A stretch of DNA of 18,640 nt from an uncultured Collinsella sp. (GTDB lineage: Bacteria; Actinomycetota; Coriobacteriia; Coriobacteriales; Coriobacteriaceae), in assembly GCA_902491055.1 (NCBI GenBank), contig CABUGI010000032.1, positions 1 to 18,640 of the forward strand. The letters are read 5' to 3'. Positions 1 through 7,410 of the stretch are shown here, piece by piece. Under the pieces are notes generated by a model. That model made no database searches, had not been told where the DNA came from, and saw only the letters and a program-made list of their open reading frames with translations. Numbering within the stretch: position 1 is the stretch's first letter; every line of letters begins with the position of its first letter. A program made the position numbers and the translations under genes.

Positions 1-1036
1 CACGATTTTCGCCGCCAACGCTCATGGCAAGGCGCGCCCGGCGGCGCATGCGCTCATACGCCAAACCCGACGCGACATCGTACATTCGAGCCATCATGGC
101 TGCGCCGTCGTTTCCAAGGAGCAGGGAATAGTTTTTCGCGTGCGCATCCGGTGCGCCGATAATGGCGTTGAAGAACAGTATCTGCGTAAACAGATACAGG
201 TTAAGTTGATGGTGGCTCGTATTTACGAGGAGCTCTTGAATGTCGCGGGTGGTCGGGCCGCCGTCTGCTGTGTACTTTTGGGCGGGCATCACCCCAAGTG
301 CCTGACAGAGGTCTTCTTGATGTAGGCGCCTGATCATTCCGTCTTCGACTTTCACGCGGTCATAGCGCTCAACAATGAGGGCAGGTTCGTCCTCAAACAT
401 ACGATATTCGACGTTTGCCGTTGCGATACCGGCGCGCTGGGCGCTTTTCATGCAGACAAACTCATTGAGAGCCTCGAGTTTAAATCCGATAACGCCATTT
501 TTGAAAATATGCGTTGTGGGCGAGGAGCCCATGCATTCGCACCAGCGGCCGTTTATGAACGCGAGCGCGAACTTGCCCTGGTTGCCTCCAAGTGACCAAC
601 TTTCATCTAGACCCATCCACGATGCATCGCGGTCATCTCTGATCGACTTGAGACGGAGAGCAATTTCGTGGTCGTCTATAGGGCGGTAGTCGCCAGCGCG
701 ATGCAGGACGGCGTCGGCATCTTCTTCGGCACAAAACTGCACTCCGCCCGGACAGTCGAGTCCGATATGGCTGAGCAACGCAACGGGATTGTTGGGCCTA
801 ACGTTGAATTCGGCGGCAATCGCTTTTCGTTGGTCCTCGCTGTCGGGTAGAAGGCCAAACAAGTACGGATTCATGACCTGTTGGCCGTATGTGCGATTTG
901 ATACGGGTATGTTGGTCGATAGGGTTGGCCCGTCATAGTCATGATCGTAGGTAAAGCTGATAAGACCGTTCTCATCTTGCGTGAGCGTTCCCGCAGGTAC
1001 GCCGCAAATAATGGTCCGAAGTGATGTTCTGGCCAT
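1..1036 (-). CDS. hipA: HipA-type serine/threonine kinase toxin, C-terminus cut off by window edge
   Basis: 345 codons read from an ATG at 1036 to the window edge with no stop, so the gene is partial (family about 410-440 aa). HipA kinases phosphorylate translation targets such as glutamyl-tRNA synthetase and cause growth arrest; HipB neutralises them. Seen in the sequence: an N-terminal subdomain with the CPGGVQF signature (residues 95-101); the nucleotide-loop region SLGGNQGKFAL (148-158) followed by PTTHIFK (173-179); the catalytic loop PDAHAKNYS (296-304) with the expected Asp297 and Asn302; and the metal-binding MYDVAS (318-323) with Asp320. All key residues are intact, so the toxin looks active. 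The start lies 3 bp past the hipB stop, so the two genes are co-transcribed and probably translationally coupled. The actual kinase target cannot be told from the sequence. Confidence 0.93.
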   Translation of the reverse strand, partial: MARTSLRTIICGVPAGTLTQDENGLISFTYDHDYDGPTLSTNIPVSNRTYGQQVMNPYLFGLLPDSEDQRKAIAAEFNVRPNNPVALLSHIGLDCPGGVQFCAEEDADAVLHRAGDYRPIDDHEIALRLKSIRDDRDASWMGLDESWSLGGNQGKFALAFINGRWCECMGSSPTTHIFKNGVIGFKLEALNEFVCMKSAQRAGIATANVEYRMFEDEPALIVERYDRVKVEDGMIRRLHQEDLCQALGVMPAQKYTADGGPTTRDIQELLVNTSHHQLNLYLFTQILFFNAIIGAPDAHAKNYSLLLGNDGAAMMARMYDVASGLAYERMRRRARLAMSVGGENR

Positions 1037-1039
1037 TGG

Positions 1040-1510
1040 CTATTTCCCTTCGGGCTTGGTTTGGTTAGATGCGTTTGCGGCAATCGAGACTCCGAGATTG
1101 GACATGGCGAAATCGGCGAAGGCCCTGTCGTAGAGCTCGGACGTAAAGGGGACATCTGCGAGAGCCGGAACGGCTGCGCTGCGACGGTTGCGATGGTGAA
1201 AACGTTGAGCGTGATGGCGCCTGGGGGTACTACGAGGTTGCAAATCAGCATGCGGGGCGTCGACTGGTTGCTCGTTTTTCGATTCGTCGATATCCCCTTG
1301 AGCGGCGAGCGCCAGTCCAAGAGCACCGAAAACTGCCAGCAGCTTGTCGAGCCGAATGCCCGTGGCATCTCCCAGCTCGAGCGATGCGAGCAGGCGCTCC
1401 GAAACACCGGCCTTTTTAGCGAGGGCGGCACGGGTGAGGTCCTGAGCCTCGCGTGCCTGGCGCACGTAGATGCCAGCTTGGCGCGGTGTGGTGATGGGAA
1501 GGGTATCCAC
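1040..1510 (-). CDS. hipB: HipB-type XRE-family antitoxin and autorepressor
   Basis: 156 aa. The start is GTG at 1510, supported by AGGAG at 1517-1521 with 6 bp spacing. Residues about 11-65 form an XRE-type helix-turn-helix (RQAREAQDLTRAALAKKAGV followed by SERLLASLELGDATG), the usual HipB DNA-binding domain. HipB binds HipA and represses the operon through palindromic operators, which are present just upstream. The region from about residue 85 to 115 is an Arg/His/Pro-rich linker, longer than in classical HipB (about 88 aa), before an ordinary-looking tail that may contact HipA. The linker could be natural low complexity or the trace of two compensating frameshifts; the sequence alone does not decide. 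First gene of the hipBA operon. Confidence 0.88.
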   Translation of the reverse strand: MDTLPITTPRQAGIYVRQAREAQDLTRAALAKKAGVSERLLASLELGDATGIRLDKLLAVFGALGLALAAQGDIDESKNEQPVDAPHADLQPRSTPRRHHAQRFHHRNRRSAAVPALADVPFTSELYDRAFADFAMSNLGVSIAANASNQTKPEGK

Positions 1511-1523
1511 GTCGATCTCCTAA

Positions 1524-1593
1524 CGTGCAGACTTTTGCATATTAGTATGACATGCAAAAGTCTGCACGAAAAGGCCTCATGCAAAACTCTGCA
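1524..1593 (-). promoter_or_regulatory. hipBA promoter/operator: three phased half-sites
   Basis: A perfect 17-bp inverted repeat (1524-1540 and 1552-1568) flanks an AT-rich 11-bp spacer. Its core half-site is TGCAAAAGTCTGCA: inverted copy at 1526-1539, direct copy at 1553-1566. A third, 13/14 copy (TGCAAAACTCTGCA) lies at 1580-1593 inside the mntP terminator. Centres are 1532.5, 1559.5 and 1586.5, exactly 27 bp apart. The spacer reads TAATAT/TACTAAT on the minus strand, a plausible -10, so a bound repressor would cover the core promoter. Assignment to HipB is inferred from position. Confidence 0.82.
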
Positions 1594-1602
1594 TGAGGCC
1601 TT
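1571..1602 (-). terminator. Intrinsic terminator of mntP
   Basis: Perfect 13-bp stem (1571-1583 with 1590-1602) and 6-nt loop, 28 bp beyond the mntP stop. On the minus strand it runs into TTTTC. The loop and inner stem also form the third HipB-like half-site. Confidence 0.75.
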
Positions 1603-1630
1603 GCCCGGACGTATAGTTTTGAAGGGTGTT

Positions 1631-2209
1631 TTACGGCGCCAAAACCCCCAAGTGTTCCAGCAGAATCTTGAGCCCGATGAGGATGAGCACGACGCCACCC
1701 ACGATGGTGGCGGGTTTTTCGTAGCGCGCGCCAAAGGTGTGACCGATCGCTACGCCGGCGACGGAGAAGATAAACGTTGTGACGCCGATAAGCGATACAG
1801 CGGGAACGATGTAAACCGAGAGCGCCGCAAATGAGATGCCCACGGCCAGGGCGTCGATTGAGGTGGCGATGGCGAGGATCAGGTACTCGCCCAGGTCAAT
1901 CTTTTCGGCATCCTTGCCGTCGCCTTCGTCCTCGTCTTCGGTAAAGGCCTCCCACAGCATTTTGCCGCCGATGAAGGCCAAAAGGATAAAGGCGATCCAA
2001 TGGTCGATGGGTCCGATGATGCCCATGAATTGACTGCCGAGCGCCCATCCGATTACGGGCATGCCGGCCTGAAAGCCGCCAAAGAACAGGCCGAGCACCA
2101 CGGCGACTTTAAGGTTGATCTTCTTCATGCCGAGACCCTTGCAGATGGAAACGGCAAAGGCGTCCATCGAAAGGCCAACGGCGAGCAACACGAGCTCTGC
2201 GAGTCCCAT
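1631..2209 (-). CDS. mntP: Manganese efflux pump MntP
   Basis: 192 aa polytopic membrane protein that exports Mn2+ (MntP/YebN family). Two related halves each carry the family's acidic membrane motif: SMDAFAVSI near residues 14-22 and TSIDALAVGI in the second half. About six membrane helices are visible, with an acidic cytoplasmic loop (EDEDEGDGKDAEK) between helices 3 and 4. The start at 2209 gives the canonical MGLAELVLLAVGLSMDAF N-terminus and has GGGAG upstream. A longer frame reading back to 2362 would run through the riboswitch and is rejected. Regulation follows from the yybP-ykoY riboswitch in its leader: expression rises when Mn2+ is high. Single-gene transcription unit ending at the terminator at 1571-1602. 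Confidence 0.95.
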   Translation of the reverse strand: MGLAELVLLAVGLSMDAFAVSICKGLGMKKINLKVAVVLGLFFGGFQAGMPVIGWALGSQFMGIIGPIDHWIAFILLAFIGGKMLWEAFTEDEDEGDGKDAEKIDLGEYLILAIATSIDALAVGISFAALSVYIVPAVSLIGVTTFIFSVAGVAIGHTFGARYEKPATIVGGVVLILIGLKILLEHLGVLAP

Positions 2210-2262
2210 AGTCTGGCTCCCTCTCTGCGGGCGGGCCCGCGTGTACCTCTTGGGGGAGTAAC

Positions 2263-2306
2263 AAAAAAGACCCGTGGCGTACGCGTTGCGCGCACAGCCA
2301 CGAGTC
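2263..2306 (-). terminator. Riboswitch-controlled terminator of mntP leader
   Basis: Minus-strand GACTCGTGGC (2306-2297) pairs with GCCACGGGTC (2278-2269, one G-U pair) and is followed by six T (2268-2263). The 5' arm contains the CTCGT that also forms aptamer P1, so the two folds exclude each other: Mn2+ binding should stabilise P1 and permit read-through. Confidence 0.9.
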
Positions 2307-2397
2307 TCGTTCATTAAGGCAAGCCAGGCCGCATCGGCCAGTGTGTTGACTTGCCGCGCCACCGGAGGCGAACCCGATCACGCGACTACTCCCTCAT
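2300..2397 (-). promoter_or_regulatory. yybP-ykoY manganese riboswitch aptamer
   Basis: Reading the minus strand, P1 ATGAG (2397-2393) pairs with CTCGT (2304-2300). It is bordered by the two conserved Mn2+-binding loops, GGAGTAG (2392-2386) and AACGAGA (2311-2305). Between them lies a P3 arm with GGCAAG (2355-2350) pairing CTTGCC (2323-2318) and the typical TCAACAC segment. This layout matches the Mn2+-sensing yybP-ykoY family, and the downstream gene is a Mn2+ exporter, the classical partner. It supports an ON switch with the terminator at 2263-2306. Confidence 0.92.
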
Positions 2398-2556
2398 TTA
2401 TGCGAATCCCGATGCTACCACATAAGCAGCTCATTTGGATTGGGGCTCTCAGCTGTGTTCGCTCATTCTGTAAGCATCGGATTTTGCGGGCGTCACAGGG
2501 GCAAACCGTGAGAAACTTATTGACGTTTATGGAGCGTATACGATGGGAGCGATGCC

Positions 2557-3624
2557 TTGGATAAGAACGAGCTGCAAAAGCGTATGGAACAGGCCATTCG
2601 CCTGACGGCACCTGGCCAGCCGATCCGCACCGCCCTCGACATGATTATTGCCGGTCACCTGGGCGCCCTTATCTGCGTCGGCGACACCGAAAACGTGCTC
2701 GCTGCCGGTAACGACGGCTTCCCGCTCAACATTTCGTTTACCTCGAACCGTCTGTTCGAGCTCTCCAAGATGGACGGTGCCATCGTCATCGACGGCGACC
2801 TCACCCAGATCCTGCGCGCCAACTTCCACCTCAATCCCGATCCCTCGCTTGCCACGAGCGAGACGGGCATGCGTCACCGCACCGCCGCTCGCATGTCGGT
2901 GCTCACCGACGCCATCGTGATCTCGGTTTCGGCTCGTCGTGCCGTCGTCAACGTGTACGTCCACGGTAAGAGCTACGAGATTCAGCCTGTCACCACCATT
3001 ATGAGCTCGGTCAACCAGCTCGTTGCCACGCTTCAGACCACCCGTCAGTCGCTCGATCGCTCCCTGCTGCGCCTGACGGCCCTCGAGCTCGACGACTACG
3101 TTACGCTTGCCGACATTACCGGTATTTTCTCGAGCTTTGAGATTATGCAGCAGGCAAAGACCGAGCTTAAGGATTGCATTGTCAAGCTGGGCAACCAGGG
3201 CAAGCTCGTGCAGATGCAGCTCGAGCAGCTCGCCGGCTCCAGCATGGATACCGAGTACGACCTGATGATTCGCGACTATGCGAGCGATTCCTCCGAGGCC
3301 AACGCCGAGAAGATTCGTGCAGAGCTCGCCCGCATGACGCCTAAGGACCTGTCCGACCCACAGCATGTGGCGGCGGTTCTGGGTTACGACGACCTGGACG
3401 AGGACTCCGTCATGACGCCGCTGGGCCTGCGCACGCTTTCGCGCGTGTCCGTCGTGCGCGACGGCGTGGCCGAGAAGATCGTCGACGAGTATGGCTCGCT
3501 GCAGGAGCTCATGGACGACATCAGCGAGGATCCGGAGCGCCTGGGCGACTTTGGCGTCAACAACCCTGCCATTCTTGCGGACTCCCTGTACCGCATGAAG
3601 GGCACCAAACAGGGGAACGCATAA
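2557..3624 (+). CDS. disA: DNA integrity scanning diadenylate cyclase DisA
   Basis: 355 aa, the normal DisA length. It condenses two ATP into c-di-AMP, and family members scan DNA for branched structures. The N-terminal DAC domain shows DGA (73-75) and RHRTA (106-110), the catalytic signatures. A helical spine follows, and a C-terminal helix-hairpin-helix DNA-binding domain is visible around TLSRVSVVRDGVAEKIVDEY. The start is TTG at 2557 with GGGAG at 2545-2549; two nearby ATGs are in other frames and an in-frame stop at 2521 excludes longer starts. First gene of disA-ispD-ispF-cysS; the stop overlaps the ispD start by one base (TAATG). It is divergent from mntP; no clear promoter was pinned down in 2401-2556. 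Confidence 0.97.
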   Translation: MDKNELQKRMEQAIRLTAPGQPIRTALDMIIAGHLGALICVGDTENVLAAGNDGFPLNISFTSNRLFELSKMDGAIVIDGDLTQILRANFHLNPDPSLATSETGMRHRTAARMSVLTDAIVISVSARRAVVNVYVHGKSYEIQPVTTIMSSVNQLVATLQTTRQSLDRSLLRLTALELDDYVTLADITGIFSSFEIMQQAKTELKDCIVKLGNQGKLVQMQLEQLAGSSMDTEYDLMIRDYASDSSEANAEKIRAELARMTPKDLSDPQHVAAVLGYDDLDEDSVMTPLGLRTLSRVSVVRDGVAEKIVDEYGSLQELMDDISEDPERLGDFGVNNPAILADSLYRMKGTKQGNA

Positions 3625-4352
3625 TGGCGCCCGTGTGCGCCGTGGTCGTTGCCGGTGGTAGCGGCCAGCGCTTTGGTAACCCCGGTGGCAAGCAGCTCGT
3701 CAATGTGGCGGGCCGTCCGCTTATGAGCTGGTCCATCCGCGCATTTGACCGGAGCGATAAGGTTGGCCACATCGTCGTGGTTTGCCCTGCCGAGCGTCGT
3801 GCCGAGATGCGCCGCCTGGCCATCGACCCGTTTGGCTATGGCACGCCCATCAGCTTTGCCGATGCCGGCGCGACCCGCCAGGATTCCACCCGCGCCGGCG
3901 TGCACGCGGTGCCGGCGGGCTTTGAATACGTCGCCATTCACGATGGCGCCCGTCCGCTCATTACGACCGAGGCCATCGACCACGCTATCGACGTGCTCGT
4001 GAGCGACCGTGCCCTCGATGGTGTCGTGTGCGGCCAGCCCGCGATCGACACGCTCAAGATCGTCGATGGCGACAACATCGTCGAGACGCCGCCGCGCGAG
4101 CTGTACTGGGCCGCGCAGACGCCGCAGATCTTTAGCGTCGATGCTATGAAGCGCGCCCACGCTGCAGCCATTGCCGAGAGCTTTATCGGTACCGATGATT
4201 CGTCGCTGGTCGAGCGCATGGGTGGGCGCGTCCGCTGCGTCCAGAGCCCGCGCGATAACCTTAAGGTGACGGTGCCCGAGGACCTGCGTCCCGTAACCGC
4301 GATTCTGCTCGGTCGCATGGCCGAGGGAGAGGACCTTCCCCATGTTCAGTAA
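3624..4352 (+). CDS. ispD: 2-C-methyl-D-erythritol 4-phosphate cytidylyltransferase
   Basis: 242 aa. Transfers CMP from CTP to MEP in the third step of the MEP isoprenoid pathway. Motifs seen: the CTP-binding loop VVVAGGSGQRFG near the N-terminus with the following PGGKQL; RQDSTRAGV; HDGARPL; PAIDTLK; TPQIF; TDDSSLVERMG; and the C-terminal DNLKVTVPEDL. The ATG at 3624 overlaps the disA stop, so it is translationally coupled, and the gene overlaps ispF by 11 bp. Pairing with ispF is the usual context, and the two enzymes act two steps apart in the pathway. Confidence 0.97.
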   Translation: MAPVCAVVVAGGSGQRFGNPGGKQLVNVAGRPLMSWSIRAFDRSDKVGHIVVVCPAERRAEMRRLAIDPFGYGTPISFADAGATRQDSTRAGVHAVPAGFEYVAIHDGARPLITTEAIDHAIDVLVSDRALDGVVCGQPAIDTLKIVDGDNIVETPPRELYWAAQTPQIFSVDAMKRAHAAAIAESFIGTDDSSLVERMGGRVRCVQSPRDNLKVTVPEDLRPVTAILLGRMAEGEDLPHVQ

Positions 4353-4836
4353 CCTGCGCATTGGCCATGGCTACGACGTTCACCGTCTGGTGGAGGGGCG
4401 TCGATGTATCATCGGCGGTGTCGATATTCCCTACGAGCGCGGCCTGCTGGGCCACTCGGATGCCGATGTGCTCGCGCACGCCTTGGCCGACGCCATTCTG
4501 GGCGCCTGCCGCGGGGGAGACATCGGCAAGCTATTCCCCGATACCGACCCCGCCTATGAGGGCGCCGATTCGATGGTGCTGCTCGCTCGCGTGATGGACT
4601 ATGCGCGCGAGCTGGGCTTCGAGTTTGTCGATGCCGATTGCACCATTGCCTGCCAGCAACCCAAGATCACCCCGCACCGCGATGCCATGCGCGCCAACCT
4701 TGCCCATGCCCTGGGCGTTGACGTCGAAAACGTGGGCGTCGCCGCCACTACGACCGAAAAGCTCGGTTGGGAAGGCCAGGGCGAGGGAATCGGCGCCTGG
4801 GCCGTCTGCCTGCTACAGAAAACCGTTAAGGAGTAA
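4342..4836 (+). CDS. ispF: 2-C-methyl-D-erythritol 2,4-cyclodiphosphate synthase
   Basis: 164 aa, standard length. Converts CDP-ME 2-phosphate to MEcPP with loss of CMP in the MEP pathway; homotrimeric and zinc-dependent in the family. Seen: GYDVHRL (zinc ligands Asp and His), GHSDADVLAHALADAILGA (the third zinc ligand His and the family signature), DIGKLFPDTDP, and the CDP-binding ATTTEKLG with GQGEGIGAWAV. The start lies inside the ispD 3' end, preceded by GAGGGAGAGG-type purine-rich sequence, so coupling is likely. The kinase IspE that acts between IspD and IspF is not in this window. Confidence 0.97.
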   Translation: MFSNLRIGHGYDVHRLVEGRRCIIGGVDIPYERGLLGHSDADVLAHALADAILGACRGGDIGKLFPDTDPAYEGADSMVLLARVMDYARELGFEFVDADCTIACQQPKITPHRDAMRANLAHALGVDVENVGVAATTTEKLGWEGQGEGIGAWAVCLLQKTVKE

Positions 4837-4839
4837 CGA

Positions 4840-6306
4840 ATGCGTATCTACAACAGCGCTACCCATAAAAAGGAAGAGTTCCAGCCCATCGAGTCCGGCA
4901 AGGTCCGCATGTACGTGTGCGGCCCCACGGTCTACGACAACATCCACATCGGCAACGCCCGCACGTTCATCAGCTTTGACGTGATTCGCCGCTGGCTCAT
5001 CGCGAGCGGCTACGAGGTCACGTTCGCCCAGAACCTCACCGATGTCGACGACAAGATCATCAAGCGCGCCAACGAGCAGGGCCGTACGGCCGCCGAGGTC
5101 GCGACGGAGTTCTCCGACAAGTTCATCGGCGTCATGCGCGCCGCCAACGTGCTCGATCCCGATGTGCGCCCCCGCGCCACCAAGGAGATCGGCCCCATGA
5201 TCGCCATGATCAAGACGCTTATCGAGCAGGGCCACGCTTACGCAGCCGATAACGGCGACGTGTACTTTGCCGTGCGCAGCGATCCCAACTATGGTCAGGT
5301 CTCGGGCCGCAACATCGACGACCTTATGGTTGGCGCACGCATTGAGGAGAACGAGGACAAGAACGACCCGCTCGACTTTGCCCTGTGGAAGGCCGCCAAG
5401 CCCGGCGAGCCCAGCTGGCCGAGCCCCTGGGGCGAGGGCCGTCCCGGTTGGCACACCGAGTGCGCCGCCATGGTGCATCGCTACCTGGGCACTCCGATCG
5501 ACATCCACGGCGGCGGCTCCGACCTTGCCTTCCCGCATCACGAGAACGAGTGCGCCCAGGCCACCTGCGCCTGGCACCAGGGCTTCTCCAACACCTGGAT
5601 GCACACGGGCATGCTGCTGGTAGACGGCGAGAAGATGTCCAAGTCGCTCGGCAACTTCTTTACGCTGGCCGAGGTCCTCGAGCAGCACTCCGCTGCCGCC
5701 CTGCGCCTGCTGATGCTGCAGACGAGCTATCGCTCACCGCTCGATTTCTCGTGGGAGCGCCTGGAGGGTGCCGAGAACTCGCTCACGCGCATCGCTGGCA
5801 CGGTCGAGAACCTGCGCTGGGCCGCGAACCATGCGACGGCCGCTGCCGATGAGGCCGCTGCCGAGGCCTTTGCCGCCAAGGCCGCCGAGACCCGTGCCAC
5901 CTTTAAGGAGTGCATGGACGACGACTTTAACACCGCCGGCGCCATGGGTGCCGTCTTTGGCTTTGTGACCGAGTGCAACCAGTATCTGGAGCAGGCGGGC
6001 GACGCTGCCGACAAGGCTGCTGCCCTTGCCGCCGCCGATACGCTGGCCGAGCTGCTCGACACGTTTGGCGTCGAGCTTCCCGAGCCCAAGGTCGAGCTGC
6101 CGCTGGGCCTGCTGGGCGTTGCCGCCGGCCTGGTTGCCTACACGGGTGACGATGTGGACGAGGCCGCTGCCAAGATTCTCGAGGCCCGCGCCGAGGCCCG
6201 CGCCGCCAAGAACTGGGATCTTGCCGATGCCATCCGCGACCAGCTCAAGGACCTGGGCCTCACGATCGAGGATACGGCCGCCGGCACCCGTATCAAATCT
6301 CTCTAA
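4840..6306 (+). CDS. cysS: Cysteinyl-tRNA synthetase
   Basis: 488 aa, class I aminoacyl-tRNA synthetase charging tRNA-Cys. It has HIGN at 36-39 (HIGH motif) and KMSKS at 265-269. The predicted zinc ligands that select cysteine are all present: Cys27, Cys208, His233 and Glu237. The C-terminal part is a very Ala-rich helical region followed by the DALR-type anticodon-binding end (NWDLADAIRDQLKDLGLTIEDT). It starts 3 bp after ispF with AAGGAG just upstream; last gene of the disA operon, terminated at 6419-6454. In B. subtilis cysS also follows ispD-ispF, but with gltX and cysE in between; those are absent here. Confidence 0.98.
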   Translation: MRIYNSATHKKEEFQPIESGKVRMYVCGPTVYDNIHIGNARTFISFDVIRRWLIASGYEVTFAQNLTDVDDKIIKRANEQGRTAAEVATEFSDKFIGVMRAANVLDPDVRPRATKEIGPMIAMIKTLIEQGHAYAADNGDVYFAVRSDPNYGQVSGRNIDDLMVGARIEENEDKNDPLDFALWKAAKPGEPSWPSPWGEGRPGWHTECAAMVHRYLGTPIDIHGGGSDLAFPHHENECAQATCAWHQGFSNTWMHTGMLLVDGEKMSKSLGNFFTLAEVLEQHSAAALRLLMLQTSYRSPLDFSWERLEGAENSLTRIAGTVENLRWAANHATAAADEAAAEAFAAKAAETRATFKECMDDDFNTAGAMGAVFGFVTECNQYLEQAGDAADKAAALAAADTLAELLDTFGVELPEPKVELPLGLLGVAAGLVAYTGDDVDEAAAKILEARAEARAAKNWDLADAIRDQLKDLGLTIEDTAAGTRIKSL

Positions 6307-6312
6307 TCCCCG

Positions 6313-6414
6313 CGGGTTTCCCAAGCACCCGACCTTGCCGTTCAAACCGTCGCTCGCGTACTCAAGTACGCGTCGCTCCTCTTTCACGGCAATCTCGGGC
6401 ACTTGGAAAACCCG
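6313..6414. repeat. 102-bp imperfect inverted repeat with central palindrome
   Basis: Arms at 6313-6341 and 6386-6414 are complementary at 24 of 29 positions. At the centre CGCGTAC (6355-6361), TCAA and GTACGCG (6366-6372) form a perfect hairpin, flanked by two GTCGCTC copies. It sits just after the cysS stop and before the terminator. It looks like a mobile intergenic palindrome (REP/MITE-like) rather than part of a gene; copy number in the genome is unknown. Confidence 0.7.
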
Positions 6415-6418
6415 TACC

Positions 6419-6454
6419 GACCGCTTGAGCTATTCGTCTTAAGCGGTCGCTTCT
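6419..6454 (+). terminator. Terminator of the disA-cysS operon
   Basis: GACCGCTTGAG (6419-6429) pairs with CTTAAGCGGTC (6438-6448) with one G-U pair, followed by GCTTCTTTTG. Confidence 0.8.
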
Positions 6455-6492
6455 TTTGTCCTGTTTGAAGATTATTTAAAGGAGGCCGTTTT

Positions 6493-7407
6493 ATGGCCGA
6501 CAATCGCAAGCGTACGCCTCGTGGCGGCAAGCAGGCTGCTTCTGGCTCGCGTCCGATTCGCCGCAATGACCGCGCCGCCGCCCCCAAGGCTCAGCGCGAC
6601 CGCTCCCAAGCCGCGCGTCCACAGCGAGATCGCAATCGAGAGGTCGTTCAGGCTCCCAAGGGCGAGTTCATCGAGGGCCGCCGTGCTGCTGCCGAGGCCC
6701 TGCGCACCGGTTTTCCCGTCAAGTGTGCGCTGGTTGCCGAGGGTGGTGAGCGCGATGCCGCATTGACGCGCCTGGTTGATGACCTCAACGCCGCCGGCAT
6801 TCGCATTAAGTACGTACCACGCGCGCAACTCGATGCGTTGTCGAGTCATGGCGCTCACCAGGGCATTGCGCTCGAGGTGGGCAACTTCCCCTACGCCGAT
6901 GTGGCCGACATTCTCGACCGCGCGGGCGAGGGTCCTGCGCTCGTCGTCGTGCTCGACCATGTGACCGATGACGGTAACTTCGGCGCCATTGTGCGCTCTG
7001 CCGAGGTCGTGGGCGCGGCCGGTGTCATCATCGCCAACAAGCGTGCCGCCGGCGTGACCGTGGGCAGCTACAAGACTTCTGCCGGCGCCGTTATGCACTT
7101 GCCCATCGCTCAGGTTCCCAACATCGCCCGTGCGCTCGACGACCTCAAGGCCGCCGGCTTTTGGGTGGGCGGCGCTTCCGAGCATGCTGAGGGCAGCTGC
7201 TGGGATGCTCCCTTCGAGGGCCGCGTGGCGCTTGTCATGGGTTCCGAGGGCGATGGCATCTCGCGCCTAGTGCTCGAGAAATGCGACTTTTTGACCAAAC
7301 TTCCCCAGCGCGGCATGACCGAGAGCCTCAATGTGGCACAGGCGACTACGGCCCTGTGTTTTGAGTGGCTGCGCCGCAACGCCGGCGAGCTCATGGGGGA
7401 GGAGTAA
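6493..7407 (+). CDS. rlmB: 23S rRNA 2'-O-methyltransferase of the TrmH/SpoU family (RlmB-like)
   Basis: 304 aa. SpoU/TrmH knot methyltransferases of this type methylate a ribose on 23S rRNA (G2251 in E. coli) using S-adenosylmethionine. The first 55 or so residues are a basic Arg/Ala/Pro/Gln-rich disordered tail not found in short RlmB proteins. Then come the substrate-binding domain (EFIEGRRAAAEAL onward) and the knot with its three motifs: VTDDGNFGAIVRSAEVVGA, MGSEGDGISRLV, and LPQRGMTESLNVAQATTA. AAAGGAGG at 6478-6485 supports the ATG at 6493. It is followed after 3 bp by the yacP-like gene, as in B. subtilis yacO-yacP. The exact target nucleotide is inferred from the family. Confidence 0.92.
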   Translation: MADNRKRTPRGGKQAASGSRPIRRNDRAAAPKAQRDRSQAARPQRDRNREVVQAPKGEFIEGRRAAAEALRTGFPVKCALVAEGGERDAALTRLVDDLNAAGIRIKYVPRAQLDALSSHGAHQGIALEVGNFPYADVADILDRAGEGPALVVVLDHVTDDGNFGAIVRSAEVVGAAGVIIANKRAAGVTVGSYKTSAGAVMHLPIAQVPNIARALDDLKAAGFWVGGASEHAEGSCWDAPFEGRVALVMGSEGDGISRLVLEKCDFLTKLPQRGMTESLNVAQATTALCFEWLRRNAGELMGEE

Positions 7408-7410
7408 CGC

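Noticed and set aside
871..1734. Long minus-strand frame across hipB and the mntP end
   Set aside because: It runs through the operator and terminator and overlaps hipB and hipA, which have clear domain motifs; a shadow of high-GC coding.
2245..2262. Plus-strand GGGGGAGTAAC looking like a second yybP-ykoY core
   Set aside because: No partner CGAGAC-type loop or P1 stem on that strand; the real aptamer is on the minus strand at 2300-2397.
1631..2362. Longer 243-aa version of MntP
   Set aside because: The extra N-terminal 51 residues would be encoded by the riboswitch and terminator; the canonical MntP start is at 2209 with its own ribosome-binding site.
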